Shown one piece after another: positions 1 to 7,182 of a DNA stretch of 50,690 bases (positions are counted from its first letter, which is position 1; each line of letters begins with the position of its first letter). The position numbers and the translations under genes are program-made. This DNA is from Lewinellaceae bacterium. GTDB lineage: Bacteria; Bacteroidota; Bacteroidia; Chitinophagales; Saprospiraceae. Location of the stretch: NCBI GenBank assembly GCA_947459655.1, contig CANHEE010000006.1, forward strand, positions 1 through 50,690, written 5' to 3'. The notes beneath the pieces were generated by a model. That model did not search any database. It was given only the letters and a program-made list of their open reading frames with translations, and was not told where the DNA came from.

Positions 1-1440
1 GTATACAAACCTGATCCTCCCGTTGCATAAACCGTGGCAGATCCGTTCTTTTGTCCCCTGCATTTTACATTTACTGCACTGGTTGAAATCAGCAGTTCAG
101 GATTTTGCGTAACGATGGCAACTGCCAAGGCAGTGCAACCGGTTGCATCTGTTACCGTAACTGAATAATTACCGGAAGGGAGTACACCTGTTTGACTACT
201 TGTCGTTGCGCCGTTGCTCCACAAATAAGTGAATGGTAACACTCCACCGCTTTGCACTATTACAGCCACTGATCCTGTTTGTTCCCCGTAGCAACTGATA
301 TTGGAACCACCCGCAACAATCTGTAGTGGAGCCGGCTCAACAATTACTACAGTGCTTTCCACGCTGCAAAGATTGGCGTCGGCAACTGTCACACTATAAT
401 TACCTGCTTTAAGGTTGCTTATTGATGCAGAGGTAGAACCGTTGCTCCACAAAATGGAATATGGAGCAGTTCCTCCCTGAATGGAAACCGTGGCCGCACC
501 ATCTTTTTCGCCATTACAAGTAACAGATAAGGAATTTATTGCAATCTCAAGCCTACCCGGCTCTGTGACAAAATAGTTTCTGAAGGCACTGCAACCGTTG
601 CCATCGTTGATGGTGAGCGAATATGATCCGGCAGGTAAAGCAGAAATGAATGCGTTATTGCTTCCATTGCTCCAGCTGTAATCGTATGCACCAGTTCCAC
701 CACTTACCGATACTGATACACTGCCCTGTGTATTTCCGAAACACTTGTTGTTGACGACAACCGATTTGATATTAAAGCTATCCGGTTGCAAAATTTCGAG
801 TGAAGCACTTACCAAACAGTTGTTTTGATCACCGACAGTAACCGAATATGTGCCAGCGGCCAAACCCGTGAGAATGGCATCAGTCTGCCCATTGCTCCAC
901 AGGTATGTATACGGAGAAACACCACCTGAGGGCGTAGCTGCAGCAACACCATCTGCAGAGGAATAGCATGTTAAATCTAAATGTCCAACTGAAACCGCCA
1001 GCAAAGGAGGCTCGGCAATACTTACCTGAGTAAATTTACTGCAGCCATTCACATCTGTGACTGTGACGCGATAAATGCCTGGCGCAAGACCTGTAACAGA
1101 CGAAGTAGTATGGTTACCAGACCACAGATAGCTGTAGGGAACTGTCCCGCCCATGGCCAGGACAGATACTGATCCATTGTTGTTTCCGTAGCAACTGATA
1201 TCATTACCAGTTGCACTGATTTGAAGAGGCAGCGGCTCCTTTAGCTCCAGCTGTTTGATTTCCTGACAGGCGTTTGCATCGGTAATGGTATAACTATAGA
1301 TTCCTACTTTTAGGCCTGAAAGCGTAAATGTATTTGGCAGAACCGAAGGGTCGGCCCAATCAAGTACAAATGGTCCGGTACCTCCTGTAATTGTCAAAGC
1401 GATTGAGCCGTTGGAATCTCCGTTACAAAGTGGATTTTTT
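1..1440 (-). repeat. Tandem SprB repeats (about 7 units, last one cut)
   Basis: Translated repeats begin near 1435, 1203, 975, 760, 535, 303 and 73 (minus strand), a period of roughly 230 bp. Each unit starts with a Cys-x-Gly motif and ends with a GC-containing strand followed by an E-P or Q-P turn. Units are clearly related in protein sequence but diverged in DNA, so this is an old array rather than a recent expansion. Confidence 0.8.
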
Positions 1441-2189
1441 ACAACTGCCTCCGTTTTTACGGCAGGAAACAATTCAACCTTGAGTATATTAGATGCAAAC
1501 CAGGTTGGACAACCATCTCTGCTCGCGACCCTAACAAAATAGGTCGTTTGGTTGACAGCATCCGGGTCGTGAGAGTCTCCTGCAGCACCCGGGATAATAC
1601 TCCAGTTCCCAGTTGACAGATTAAACAATTCAAAAACATTGCTTTTGTACCACGAGTACTGTATTGGAGCGTTACTTGGCCCACCTGACGCAGGAGCTAT
1701 CGAGTACAATGTTGAGGGATCATATGGCGATCCGCACGCGCTTTGGTCGGCGGCAATTTTTCCACCCGACTTGAGGATATCGCATGGTGCGATTGTAATC
1801 ACGACCACATTTGATTCTGTAACAAAATCTGCACAACCAGCTCTACGGGCACACCTCACAAAAAATGTGGTGGTAGTCAATGGTCCAGGATCATAGCTGG
1901 CAGAATTTGAATTGGGAGCGCCATTCCATGTAGAAAAAACGGTATTGAAAGGATCGTTAGTGTACATCCACATGTATTCGATGGCAGTATTTCCACCACC
2001 ACTGGCCGGCTGAATACTGATTATTGGCTCAGGATCATAAGGCGAAATATTGGATGACTGACTACAGCATATCGAACCGCCGTCTGTAACATTATTGCAA
2101 TTTTGTGCGGAAAGATCTGCCGACAGGAAAAACAAAATGAATATCAGCGCGGTGATAGGCGAAGTTTTGAATTGAAATGGCGCTTTCAT
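1..2189 (-). CDS. SprB-repeat surface adhesin, 5' part (truncated by window start)
   Basis: Reading the minus strand from ATG at 2189 gives an open frame of about 729 codons running off the window edge, so the C-terminus is missing. Residues 1-28 form a signal peptide (charged start, hydrophobic core, end LSAQ). Two related Ig-like domains follow at about 30-130 and 135-245, each with paired Cys and ending in a TYFVR/TFFVR-like strand. The rest is tandem SprB repeats of about 75 residues with the pattern C-x-G-x(3)-G, GGT-x-P-Y-x-Y-x-WSNG, GxYSVTVTD-x-x-GC. SprB repeats are known from the Flavobacterium johnsoniae gliding adhesin and other T9SS cargo. A C-terminal sorting domain is expected beyond the edge but is not visible. 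Gliding adhesin or general surface adhesin are both possible. Confidence 0.85.
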   Translation of the reverse strand, partial: MKAPFQFKTSPITALIFILFFLSADLSAQNCNNVTDGGSICCSQSSNISPYDPEPIISIQPASGGGNTAIEYMWMYTNDPFNTVFSTWNGAPNSNSASYDPGPLTTTTFFVRCARRAGCADFVTESNVVVITIAPCDILKSGGKIAADQSACGSPYDPSTLYSIAPASGGPSNAPIQYSWYKSNVFELFNLSTGNWSIIPGAAGDSHDPDAVNQTTYFVRVASRDGCPTWFASNILKVELFPAVKTEAVVKNPLCNGDSNGSIALTITGGTGPFVLDWADPSVLPNTFTLSGLKVGIYSYTITDANACQEIKQLELKEPLPLQISATGNDISCYGNNNGSVSVLAMGGTVPYSYLWSGNHTTSSVTGLAPGIYRVTVTDVNGCSKFTQVSIAEPPLLAVSVGHLDLTCYSSADGVAAATPSGGVSPYTYLWSNGQTDAILTGLAAGTYSVTVGDQNNCLVSASLEILQPDSFNIKSVVVNNKCFGNTQGSVSVSVSGGTGAYDYSWSNGSNNAFISALPAGSYSLTINDGNGCSAFRNYFVTEPGRLEIAINSLSVTCNGEKDGAATVSIQGGTAPYSILWSNGSTSASISNLKAGNYSVTVADANLCSVESTVVIVEPAPLQIVAGGSNISCYGEQTGSVAVIVQSGGVLPFTYLWSNGATTSSQTGVLPSGNYSVTVTDATGCTALAVAIVTQNPELLISTSAVNVKCRGQKNGSATVYATGGSGLY

Positions 2190-2724
2190 GTATGTAAATT
2201 ATGATTAAAAAAGAATCGTTTCAGAAGACCCGGGATGACCTACACATTTTTCACAGAGCGATATTTCTCATTTGAATAATACATATGCAAATGGTAACGT
2301 TGACTTTAATCAGTTTTAACTGAACAAAATCAACTTAGTGGCTCGGAAGAACAGCGGCCTTCCCCGAAAAATGGAGGGTAATTTAACTTTAGTTGGAGCA
2401 AAATTAAAGCCAAAACCACCTTTTTTAAACAATATTTTTCTGAAAACAATTTACTAACGTCACATTTTTTTTAGTGTAATACCTTTGTGAGTGGTATTCG
2501 GCAAGTAATAATTACTTTGTCGATATAGCCTCGAACAGTTTGTTAAATATCACATAGTCAAAAACAGCTATACTACACCATGCGATATTAATACTATTGG
2601 AAATCAAATATTTCATGGTTAAAACGAACAGATATTTTTGAATAGCCTTGGACAATGGCATCTGTTTTCATTGATTTGCTTACTTTTGCCATTTATTGGC
2701 AATTCCCGACAGATTATTACTCAG
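2190..2724. other. Intergenic region between divergent genes
   Basis: AT-rich spacer between the adhesin (minus) and the FkbM-like gene (plus). It holds a TAnnTTTG-like box, TACCTTTG, at about 2479-2486 on the plus strand, and a 17-bp word at 2552-2568 that recurs at 21373-21389. No convincing gene is seen. An in-frame TTG at 2638 would extend the downstream gene but adds a hydrophobic stretch not expected in that family. Confidence 0.4.
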
Positions 2725-3396
2725 ATGTCAAGCTCAAACCGCAATAAGAAACTCACGACTAATTTTTTCGATTTCGTTGGCCCCTCCGATCTTGCTTTTG
2801 TATTCGGAGACCAAACCGGCAAGATCACCGCCACCCTTGAAAAGATGGCTGTAAAAACGGTATCGATACAGCCCTTTTCTAATTATTTTGGCGTATTGAG
2901 TCGGCAGTTTACTCCCGAGTCGGGTGTGGTCCTGGTTCATGAGGATGTGGGCGCATTTCATGCCGAATTTTACCATAATGGTATTTACGAAAAACACATT
3001 CTGCCCTACAGCAGCAATCTGACAGCTGACGAAACACAAGAATACGTCATCATAACAACCCTTGATGAACTCATTGAACGATATGGCTTGCCGGCTTTCT
3101 GCCACATCAGCGGAGATGGTTTTGAGCCGGATCTGATGAAAGGTCTGAATAACCCGATAAAAACTGTAGCTTTCACTTTTTACTCCTACAGCTCTGAAAA
3201 AACGACTGAAATATTGAGAAGACTACTGCACATCGGCGATTATGAATTCAACTGGAAAAAATCAGCTGACGGCAAATTCCTTTCAAAAAACTGGCTGAGC
3301 GCCAGAGATCTGCACCAAAGCATGAGCAGCTATGGTAAAAGCGTCTTTTCAGGGGAAATTTACGCCCGTGTAAAGCAGCACTATGACAGCATCTGA
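2725..3396 (+). CDS. FkbM-like methyltransferase-fold protein with degenerate SAM motif
   Basis: A protein of 223 residues from ATG 2725 (an in-frame TTG at 2638 would add 29 residues). The layout follows FkbM methyltransferases: a first strand and glycine-rich loop, an acidic-strand region, a TTLDELIERYGLP segment matching the usual TLD-x-L-x-E-x-G-x-P, then HISGDGFEPDLMKGL where family members have K-I-D-x-E-G-x-E, and a final F-x-F-Y strand. The first loop reads FVFGDQTG instead of the usual D-x-G-A-x-x-G, and the Lys-Asp of the second motif is His-Ser-shifted, so SAM binding is doubtful. It lies 31 bp before ribA on the same strand. It may be a diverged or non-catalytic relative; the family call is made by eye. 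Confidence 0.55.
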   Translation: MSSSNRNKKLTTNFFDFVGPSDLAFVFGDQTGKITATLEKMAVKTVSIQPFSNYFGVLSRQFTPESGVVLVHEDVGAFHAEFYHNGIYEKHILPYSSNLTADETQEYVIITTLDELIERYGLPAFCHISGDGFEPDLMKGLNNPIKTVAFTFYSYSSEKTTEILRRLLHIGDYEFNWKKSADGKFLSKNWLSARDLHQSMSSYGKSVFSGEIYARVKQHYDSI

Positions 3397-3427
3397 AACC
3401 TTTTGGGATGACTGTTGTTTTTTCATC

Positions 3428-4003
3428 ATGAGACAAGCCGAAGCGTTACTTCCAACCACATACGGTGAATTCAAGATGATTGCCTATGCAGGTGATCCGG
3501 GTGATCCTATGCCCAACATCGCACTGGTACATAGTGATTTTAACAAGTCCGAACCAGCGGTTGTTCGTATACACTCTGAATGCATGACAGGAGATGTTTT
3601 CTCGTCAAGAAAATGTGACTGCGGAGAACAATTGCATCAATCACTCAAAATGATTGCAGAAGGAAAAGGTATATTGATTTATCTCAGGCAAGAAGGAAGG
3701 GGAATTGGTCTTATAAACAAGCTGAAAGCGTACCAATTACAGGAAGACGGACTAAATACCATCGATGCCAACTTACACCTCGGTTTTCAAGAGGACGAAA
3801 GACAATACAGCGACGCCGTAGAAATACTGCGGGATTTGGGCATAAAAAAAATAAGATTGATCACCAATAATCCATTGAAAATACTGGCTTTGGAAAAAAT
3901 TGGCTTCGAAATAACCGAACGGATACCAATTATAGTGCCCGCTCAAAAGGAGAGCAGAAGCTATCTTGAGGTTAAAAGAGACCTTATGGGACATCTGCTC
4001 TGA
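3428..4003 (+). CDS. ribA: GTP cyclohydrolase II
   Basis: This cytoplasmic enzyme opens GTP to 2,5-diamino-6-ribosylamino-pyrimidinone phosphate, formate and pyrophosphate, the first step of riboflavin synthesis. From ATG 3428 it has 191 residues, typical of stand-alone RibA; an upstream in-frame start at 3383 overlaps the previous gene and adds non-conserved residues. Zinc ligands C52, C63 and C65 keep the family spacing C-x10-C-x-C. The LRQEGRGIGL motif (86-95) and the DERQY segment near 123 are intact, followed by the conserved TNNP loop. It is not fused to RibB. ribD lies 5 kb away, so riboflavin genes are dispersed. It ends 8 bp from the convergent gene at 4012. Confidence 0.93.
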   Translation: MRQAEALLPTTYGEFKMIAYAGDPGDPMPNIALVHSDFNKSEPAVVRIHSECMTGDVFSSRKCDCGEQLHQSLKMIAEGKGILIYLRQEGRGIGLINKLKAYQLQEDGLNTIDANLHLGFQEDERQYSDAVEILRDLGIKKIRLITNNPLKILALEKIGFEITERIPIIVPAQKESRSYLEVKRDLMGHLL

Positions 4004-4011
4004 AAACTTGC

Positions 4012-4365
4012 TTATCCCTTCTTCTTTTTCTCTACTGACTTTTCGACTTTCTTGCGCATAGTTTCCTCCTGTTCTTTGGTAGGGGTTTTGATTGTCTCTG
4101 ACCCAACTTCAATCGGACCTTCTTCCATCGGGGCAATTTCCGGAATCATTTGAGGAGCTGGTATGTTTTCGGGCTGACTCTTCGCATCAACATTGTCTTT
4201 GGGAGCCGGTGGCGGATTGTCTGCAGGGACTGCTGGAGCAACGGGGTTCAGCTCTGTTTTCGGCGTGGGAGCAGGACTTAATGTTTTACTGCTACACTGG
4301 GTAAACAAAAGTGAAGCAGTTATTGCAGTCATCAGCGGTATTAATTTGATTGTGCGCATATTCAT
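4012..4365 (-). CDS. Small proline-rich exported protein, probable lipoprotein
   Basis: A protein of 117 residues with a hydrophobic N-terminus ending at TQCSS. The Cys could be lipidated, although Gln before it is unusual for a lipobox. After that comes a low-complexity stretch rich in Pro, Ala and Glu (about residues 25-85) and a strongly basic tail of Lys/Glu repeats ending KKKKG. No domain is recognised. Two ATG codons (4365 and 4359) are possible starts. It is convergent with ribA. The proline-rich part suggests an extended periplasmic linker, which is inference. Confidence 0.6.
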   Translation of the reverse strand: MNMRTIKLIPLMTAITASLLFTQCSSKTLSPAPTPKTELNPVAPAVPADNPPPAPKDNVDAKSQPENIPAPQMIPEIAPMEEGPIEVGSETIKTPTKEQEETMRKKVEKSVEKKKKG

Positions 4366-4375
4366 TTATTTTGTG

Positions 4376-4383
4376 CAAAATTA
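4376..4383 (-). promoter_or_regulatory. Candidate -7 box TAATTTTG
   Basis: Matches the Bacteroidota -7 consensus TAnnTTTG just upstream of the small protein at 4365. No clear -33 TTTG at the usual 19-21 bp. Confidence 0.35.
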
Positions 4384-4646
4384 ATTAAATCATCAAATTG
4401 AAACACAGAAAAGCAAACGATAAAAGTTATTGCCCGGTAAAATTATGGTTGAACTGCCACAAAGCACAAAATTTTTCGCCTCCATTTTTGCCGATACAGA
4501 TCATATACTGGACAGTCTGACCTGCTTGCAGGCTTTCAACCCTATTTAAAGTGAATCACCCAGGCAAGGATTTTGAAAAACCTTTAAACGCCACCGCTGT
4601 TAATCGGCAGAAAAAAGGGCTTATCTTTGACGCAATAAACATACTG

Positions 4647-5723
4647 ATGATGCATACCACTGACAATAATGGGACAATTACTTCAAGCGTTCGGAAACAG
4701 ATAGCGCTGCAAGAGCGCATTGAACTTCTTTCAAAACTGAAGAATTTTGTACTGTCGGATGATGCCCAACTACTGGACTGTATAGCACTGAGTTACGCTG
4801 AGAACAAGTGGTTCACCCCTGAAAATACCAGACAGGCTCTGGATGCGGTTTGCGAGGCTTTCCTTGATAAAGACAAATTAACTGCCTGGGCGGCCCACTA
4901 TCAACTACCGGATTTTCCAGATACTGTAAAATCAGTTGGCCTGATCATGGCAGGAAATATTCCACTGGTGGGTTTTCATGATGTTCTTTGTATTTTTATC
5001 ACAGGCCACCGCGCTTTTTTGAAATGTTCAGACAAAGACAAGAGACTTCTTCCGCTGCTGATTGATAAAATGGCGGAATGGAATCCGGATGTCCGGGGAT
5101 ATTTTTCCTTCTCAGAAATGCTCAAAGGCAAGGACGCATATATTGCCACAGGCAGCAATAACTCTGCCCGATATTTCAGCTCGTATTTTGAAAAATATCC
5201 GAACATCATCCGCAAAAATAGAAATGCCATAGCAGTGCTGGATGGAAAAGAGTCTGAAGAAGAAATGATTGCGCTCGGCAGGGATATTTTCAGTTATTTC
5301 GGGCTGGGATGCAGAAACGTTTCCAAGATTTACATTCCACGCGACTATGTCCTAACTACCCTACTTGAAGTGTTGCACAATGAGTTCAAGGGGGTCGTAA
5401 CCCACGACAAGTATAAAAACAATTTTGACTACAACTACACGCTCTACCTGCTCAACAAAGTAAAATTCCTCGCAACGGGAAGTTTGCTTTTGACAGAAGA
5501 TGCTTCGCTGCATTCCAGAATTGCCGCTTTGCATTATGAATACTATGATGACATCAACGTCTTGGAAAAAAAACTCCGGAAAATGAGTGACGAGATTCAG
5601 TGTATTTCGAGCCGAAATCCGCTTTCTGGAGTTCAAACTATTCCACTTGGCAGTACACAACAGCCGGGACTTTTTGATTATGCCGACGGTGTTGATGTAA
5701 TAAGATTCTTGCTGGAAATATAA
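4647..5723 (+). CDS. Acyl-CoA reductase, LuxC family
   Basis: From ATG 4647 the protein has 358 residues and matches the short LuxC-type acyl-CoA reductases of Bacteroidota throughout. Visible family marks are IMAGNIPLVGFHD (substrate/cofactor region), IATGSNNSARYF, KNRNAIAVL, and the catalytic-Cys motif FGLGCRNVSKIYIP. These enzymes reduce acyl-CoA (or acyl-enzyme) to aldehyde with NADPH. A GTG at 4551 would add 32 residues, but the family normally begins just before the RIELLSKL helix, so the ATG pair at 4647/4650 is preferred. The next gene follows after 15 bp, so the two are probably co-transcribed. The physiological substrate cannot be told from sequence. Confidence 0.85.
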   Translation: MMHTTDNNGTITSSVRKQIALQERIELLSKLKNFVLSDDAQLLDCIALSYAENKWFTPENTRQALDAVCEAFLDKDKLTAWAAHYQLPDFPDTVKSVGLIMAGNIPLVGFHDVLCIFITGHRAFLKCSDKDKRLLPLLIDKMAEWNPDVRGYFSFSEMLKGKDAYIATGSNNSARYFSSYFEKYPNIIRKNRNAIAVLDGKESEEEMIALGRDIFSYFGLGCRNVSKIYIPRDYVLTTLLEVLHNEFKGVVTHDKYKNNFDYNYTLYLLNKVKFLATGSLLLTEDASLHSRIAALHYEYYDDINVLEKKLRKMSDEIQCISSRNPLSGVQTIPLGSTQQPGLFDYADGVDVIRFLLEI

Positions 5724-5738
5724 AAACCAAAATCCCGC

Positions 5739-6281
5739 TTGCCAAAGAAAATAGCCATAACAGGTCCGGAATCTTCGGGAAAAACGACGCTTGCGCAACA
5801 GCTTGCAAAGCACTTCAACGCGATTTGGGTACCGGAATTTGCACGCACATACCTCACCGGGCTAAATCGTCCGTACACCATTGAGGATCTGGGTTTCATC
5901 GCAAAGGGCCAAATGGAATGGGAAAGCAACTACAGCAAATGCGCCTCAAATATTATTTTTTGCGATTCAGACATGACTGTGATGAAAATATGGTCTGAAT
6001 TCCGTTTTGGCTATTGCGAAGCCTCAATCGAAAAGGCATTTGAAAATCAGCACTACGACCTGACCCTACTATGCAGACCAGATATTGAATGGCAACCCGA
6101 CCCCCTTCGGGAAAACCCCAGAGATCGTGAGGCTTTATTTGAACGCTATCTAAAGGCACTTGAGCAGAAAAAAGCCCGTTTTGAGATTATTGAAGGAGAC
6201 TTTACAATGAGGTGCAATTCCTCCATTTTTGTAATCGAAAGATTATTAATAAACGACTCTCCCAAATCGTCAACTAAATAA
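5739..6281 (+). CDS. NadR-like ATPase / nicotinamide riboside kinase domain protein
   Basis: A protein of 180 residues from a TTG start directly before PKKIAITGPESSGKTTL. The P-loop GPESSGKT sits at residues 9-16, followed by PEFAR (34-38), IFCDSDM (a Walker-B-like acidic strand) and LCRPDIEWQPDPLRENP, the lid of the AAA_28/NadR kinase family. These proteins phosphorylate nicotinamide riboside in NAD salvage. Only the kinase half is present; the nucleotidyltransferase and HTH parts of enterobacterial NadR are absent. It probably shares a transcript with the acyl-CoA reductase. The TTG start is forced because no ATG precedes the P-loop. Confidence 0.78.
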   Translation: MPKKIAITGPESSGKTTLAQQLAKHFNAIWVPEFARTYLTGLNRPYTIEDLGFIAKGQMEWESNYSKCASNIIFCDSDMTVMKIWSEFRFGYCEASIEKAFENQHYDLTLLCRPDIEWQPDPLRENPRDREALFERYLKALEQKKARFEIIEGDFTMRCNSSIFVIERLLINDSPKSSTK

Positions 6282-6290
6282 ACTGTCACA

Positions 6291-6336
6291 CAAAAAAATG
6301 CTACCCTCTCTACATCAGGAAAAGGATAGCATTTCT
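6291..6336. terminator. Hairpin between convergent genes
   Basis: Short stem ATGCTA (6298-6303) with TAGCAT (6327-6332), with A-rich 5' and T-rich 3' flanks, so it could end transcripts from both sides. Confidence 0.45.
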
Positions 6337-6361
6337 GGGCGAATGCAGCAAAACTGTGCAG

Positions 6362-7084
6362 TTAATTTCTACGGGAACCCAGTATTCTTAGTAGATAAAT
6401 GAACAGATTAATAAAATCAAGATACAGTCTTAGTGCTCCTAAAATAGCCATTTTGGTATAAGTCTCAGTACCTTCCGCAGCAACCATGTTCATGTTCTTG
6501 ATTTGCTGGGTATCGTAGGCAATCAAACCGGTAAATATCAGTACTCCAACATAGGTAATTATCCAATACATCATGGAGCTCGCCAGAAAAATATTAACAA
6601 TTGATGCCAAAATCAAACCTACCAATGCCATTAACAGTAGGTTCCCGAGTTTTGTCAAATCGCTTTTAGTAGTGTACCCATAAAACGCCATTATTGCAAA
6701 AGTCCCAGCGGTAATTGCAAAGGTTCCAAAAATCGATTCACCGGTGTAGATTAACATCAGTAGCGAAAGTGTCAATCCGTTGAAGCAAGCGTAAAACAAA
6801 AATACAGCTGTGGCGGTAGTCGCTGACATGCGGTTGATCCAGCCACTGAGCGCGAATACCAACGCAAGCTCTCCAATAATCAAACCGTAAAAGATATAAG
6901 GATTACTGGCGATGAAGTACAATAGAGCCTCTGACGATATCACATACGCTGCGGTAAGGCCCGTTACCAGAAGCGCGATGGACATCCAGCCAAATACGCG
7001 AGCGATGAACTGCGTCTCAGCAGCAGCCCGACTATGTTGCCGAATAATTTTTCCATCAACAACACTTAAAGGGTTATTTTCCAT
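6362..7084 (-). CDS. Bax inhibitor-1/YccA family membrane protein
   Basis: A protein of 240 residues with seven hydrophobic segments at about 30-50, 60-80, 87-107, 113-135, 145-168, 170-190 and 213-236. The segment IAYDTQQIKNM, followed by a final hydrophobic helix with LYLDFINLFIYLLRILG, is the hallmark of the BI-1/TMBIM (YccA, YbhL) family, inner-membrane proteins tied to calcium leak or to FtsH quality control. The soluble N-terminus (about 1-25) is short and polar. The gene is divergent from the E1 dehydrogenase and is read alone. Function in this organism is inferred only from the family. Confidence 0.9.
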   Translation of the reverse strand: MENNPLSVVDGKIIRQHSRAAAETQFIARVFGWMSIALLVTGLTAAYVISSEALLYFIASNPYIFYGLIIGELALVFALSGWINRMSATTATAVFLFYACFNGLTLSLLMLIYTGESIFGTFAITAGTFAIMAFYGYTTKSDLTKLGNLLLMALVGLILASIVNIFLASSMMYWIITYVGVLIFTGLIAYDTQQIKNMNMVAAEGTETYTKMAILGALRLYLDFINLFIYLLRILGSRRN

Positions 7085-7151
7085 AATTTAAATTTTAAAA
7101 TGAAAACAATGTAATACAATGCAAATAAACGCAAATTAAATCGCAAAATCA

Positions 7152-7159
7152 TATATTTG
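7152..7159 (+). promoter_or_regulatory. -7 box TATATTTG for the E1 gene
   Basis: An exact TAnnTTTG element 23 bp before ATG 7183, in the typical Bacteroidota context TATATTTGC. No good -33 TTTG is seen at the expected spacing. Confidence 0.5.
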
Positions 7160-7182
7160 CCGCCAAAATTTGAAACCTGTAG

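Noticed and set aside
1639-1896. Plus-strand open frame inside the adhesin region
   Set aside because: The minus strand gives a continuous signal peptide, Ig-like and SprB reading over the same DNA; the plus frame is a shadow.
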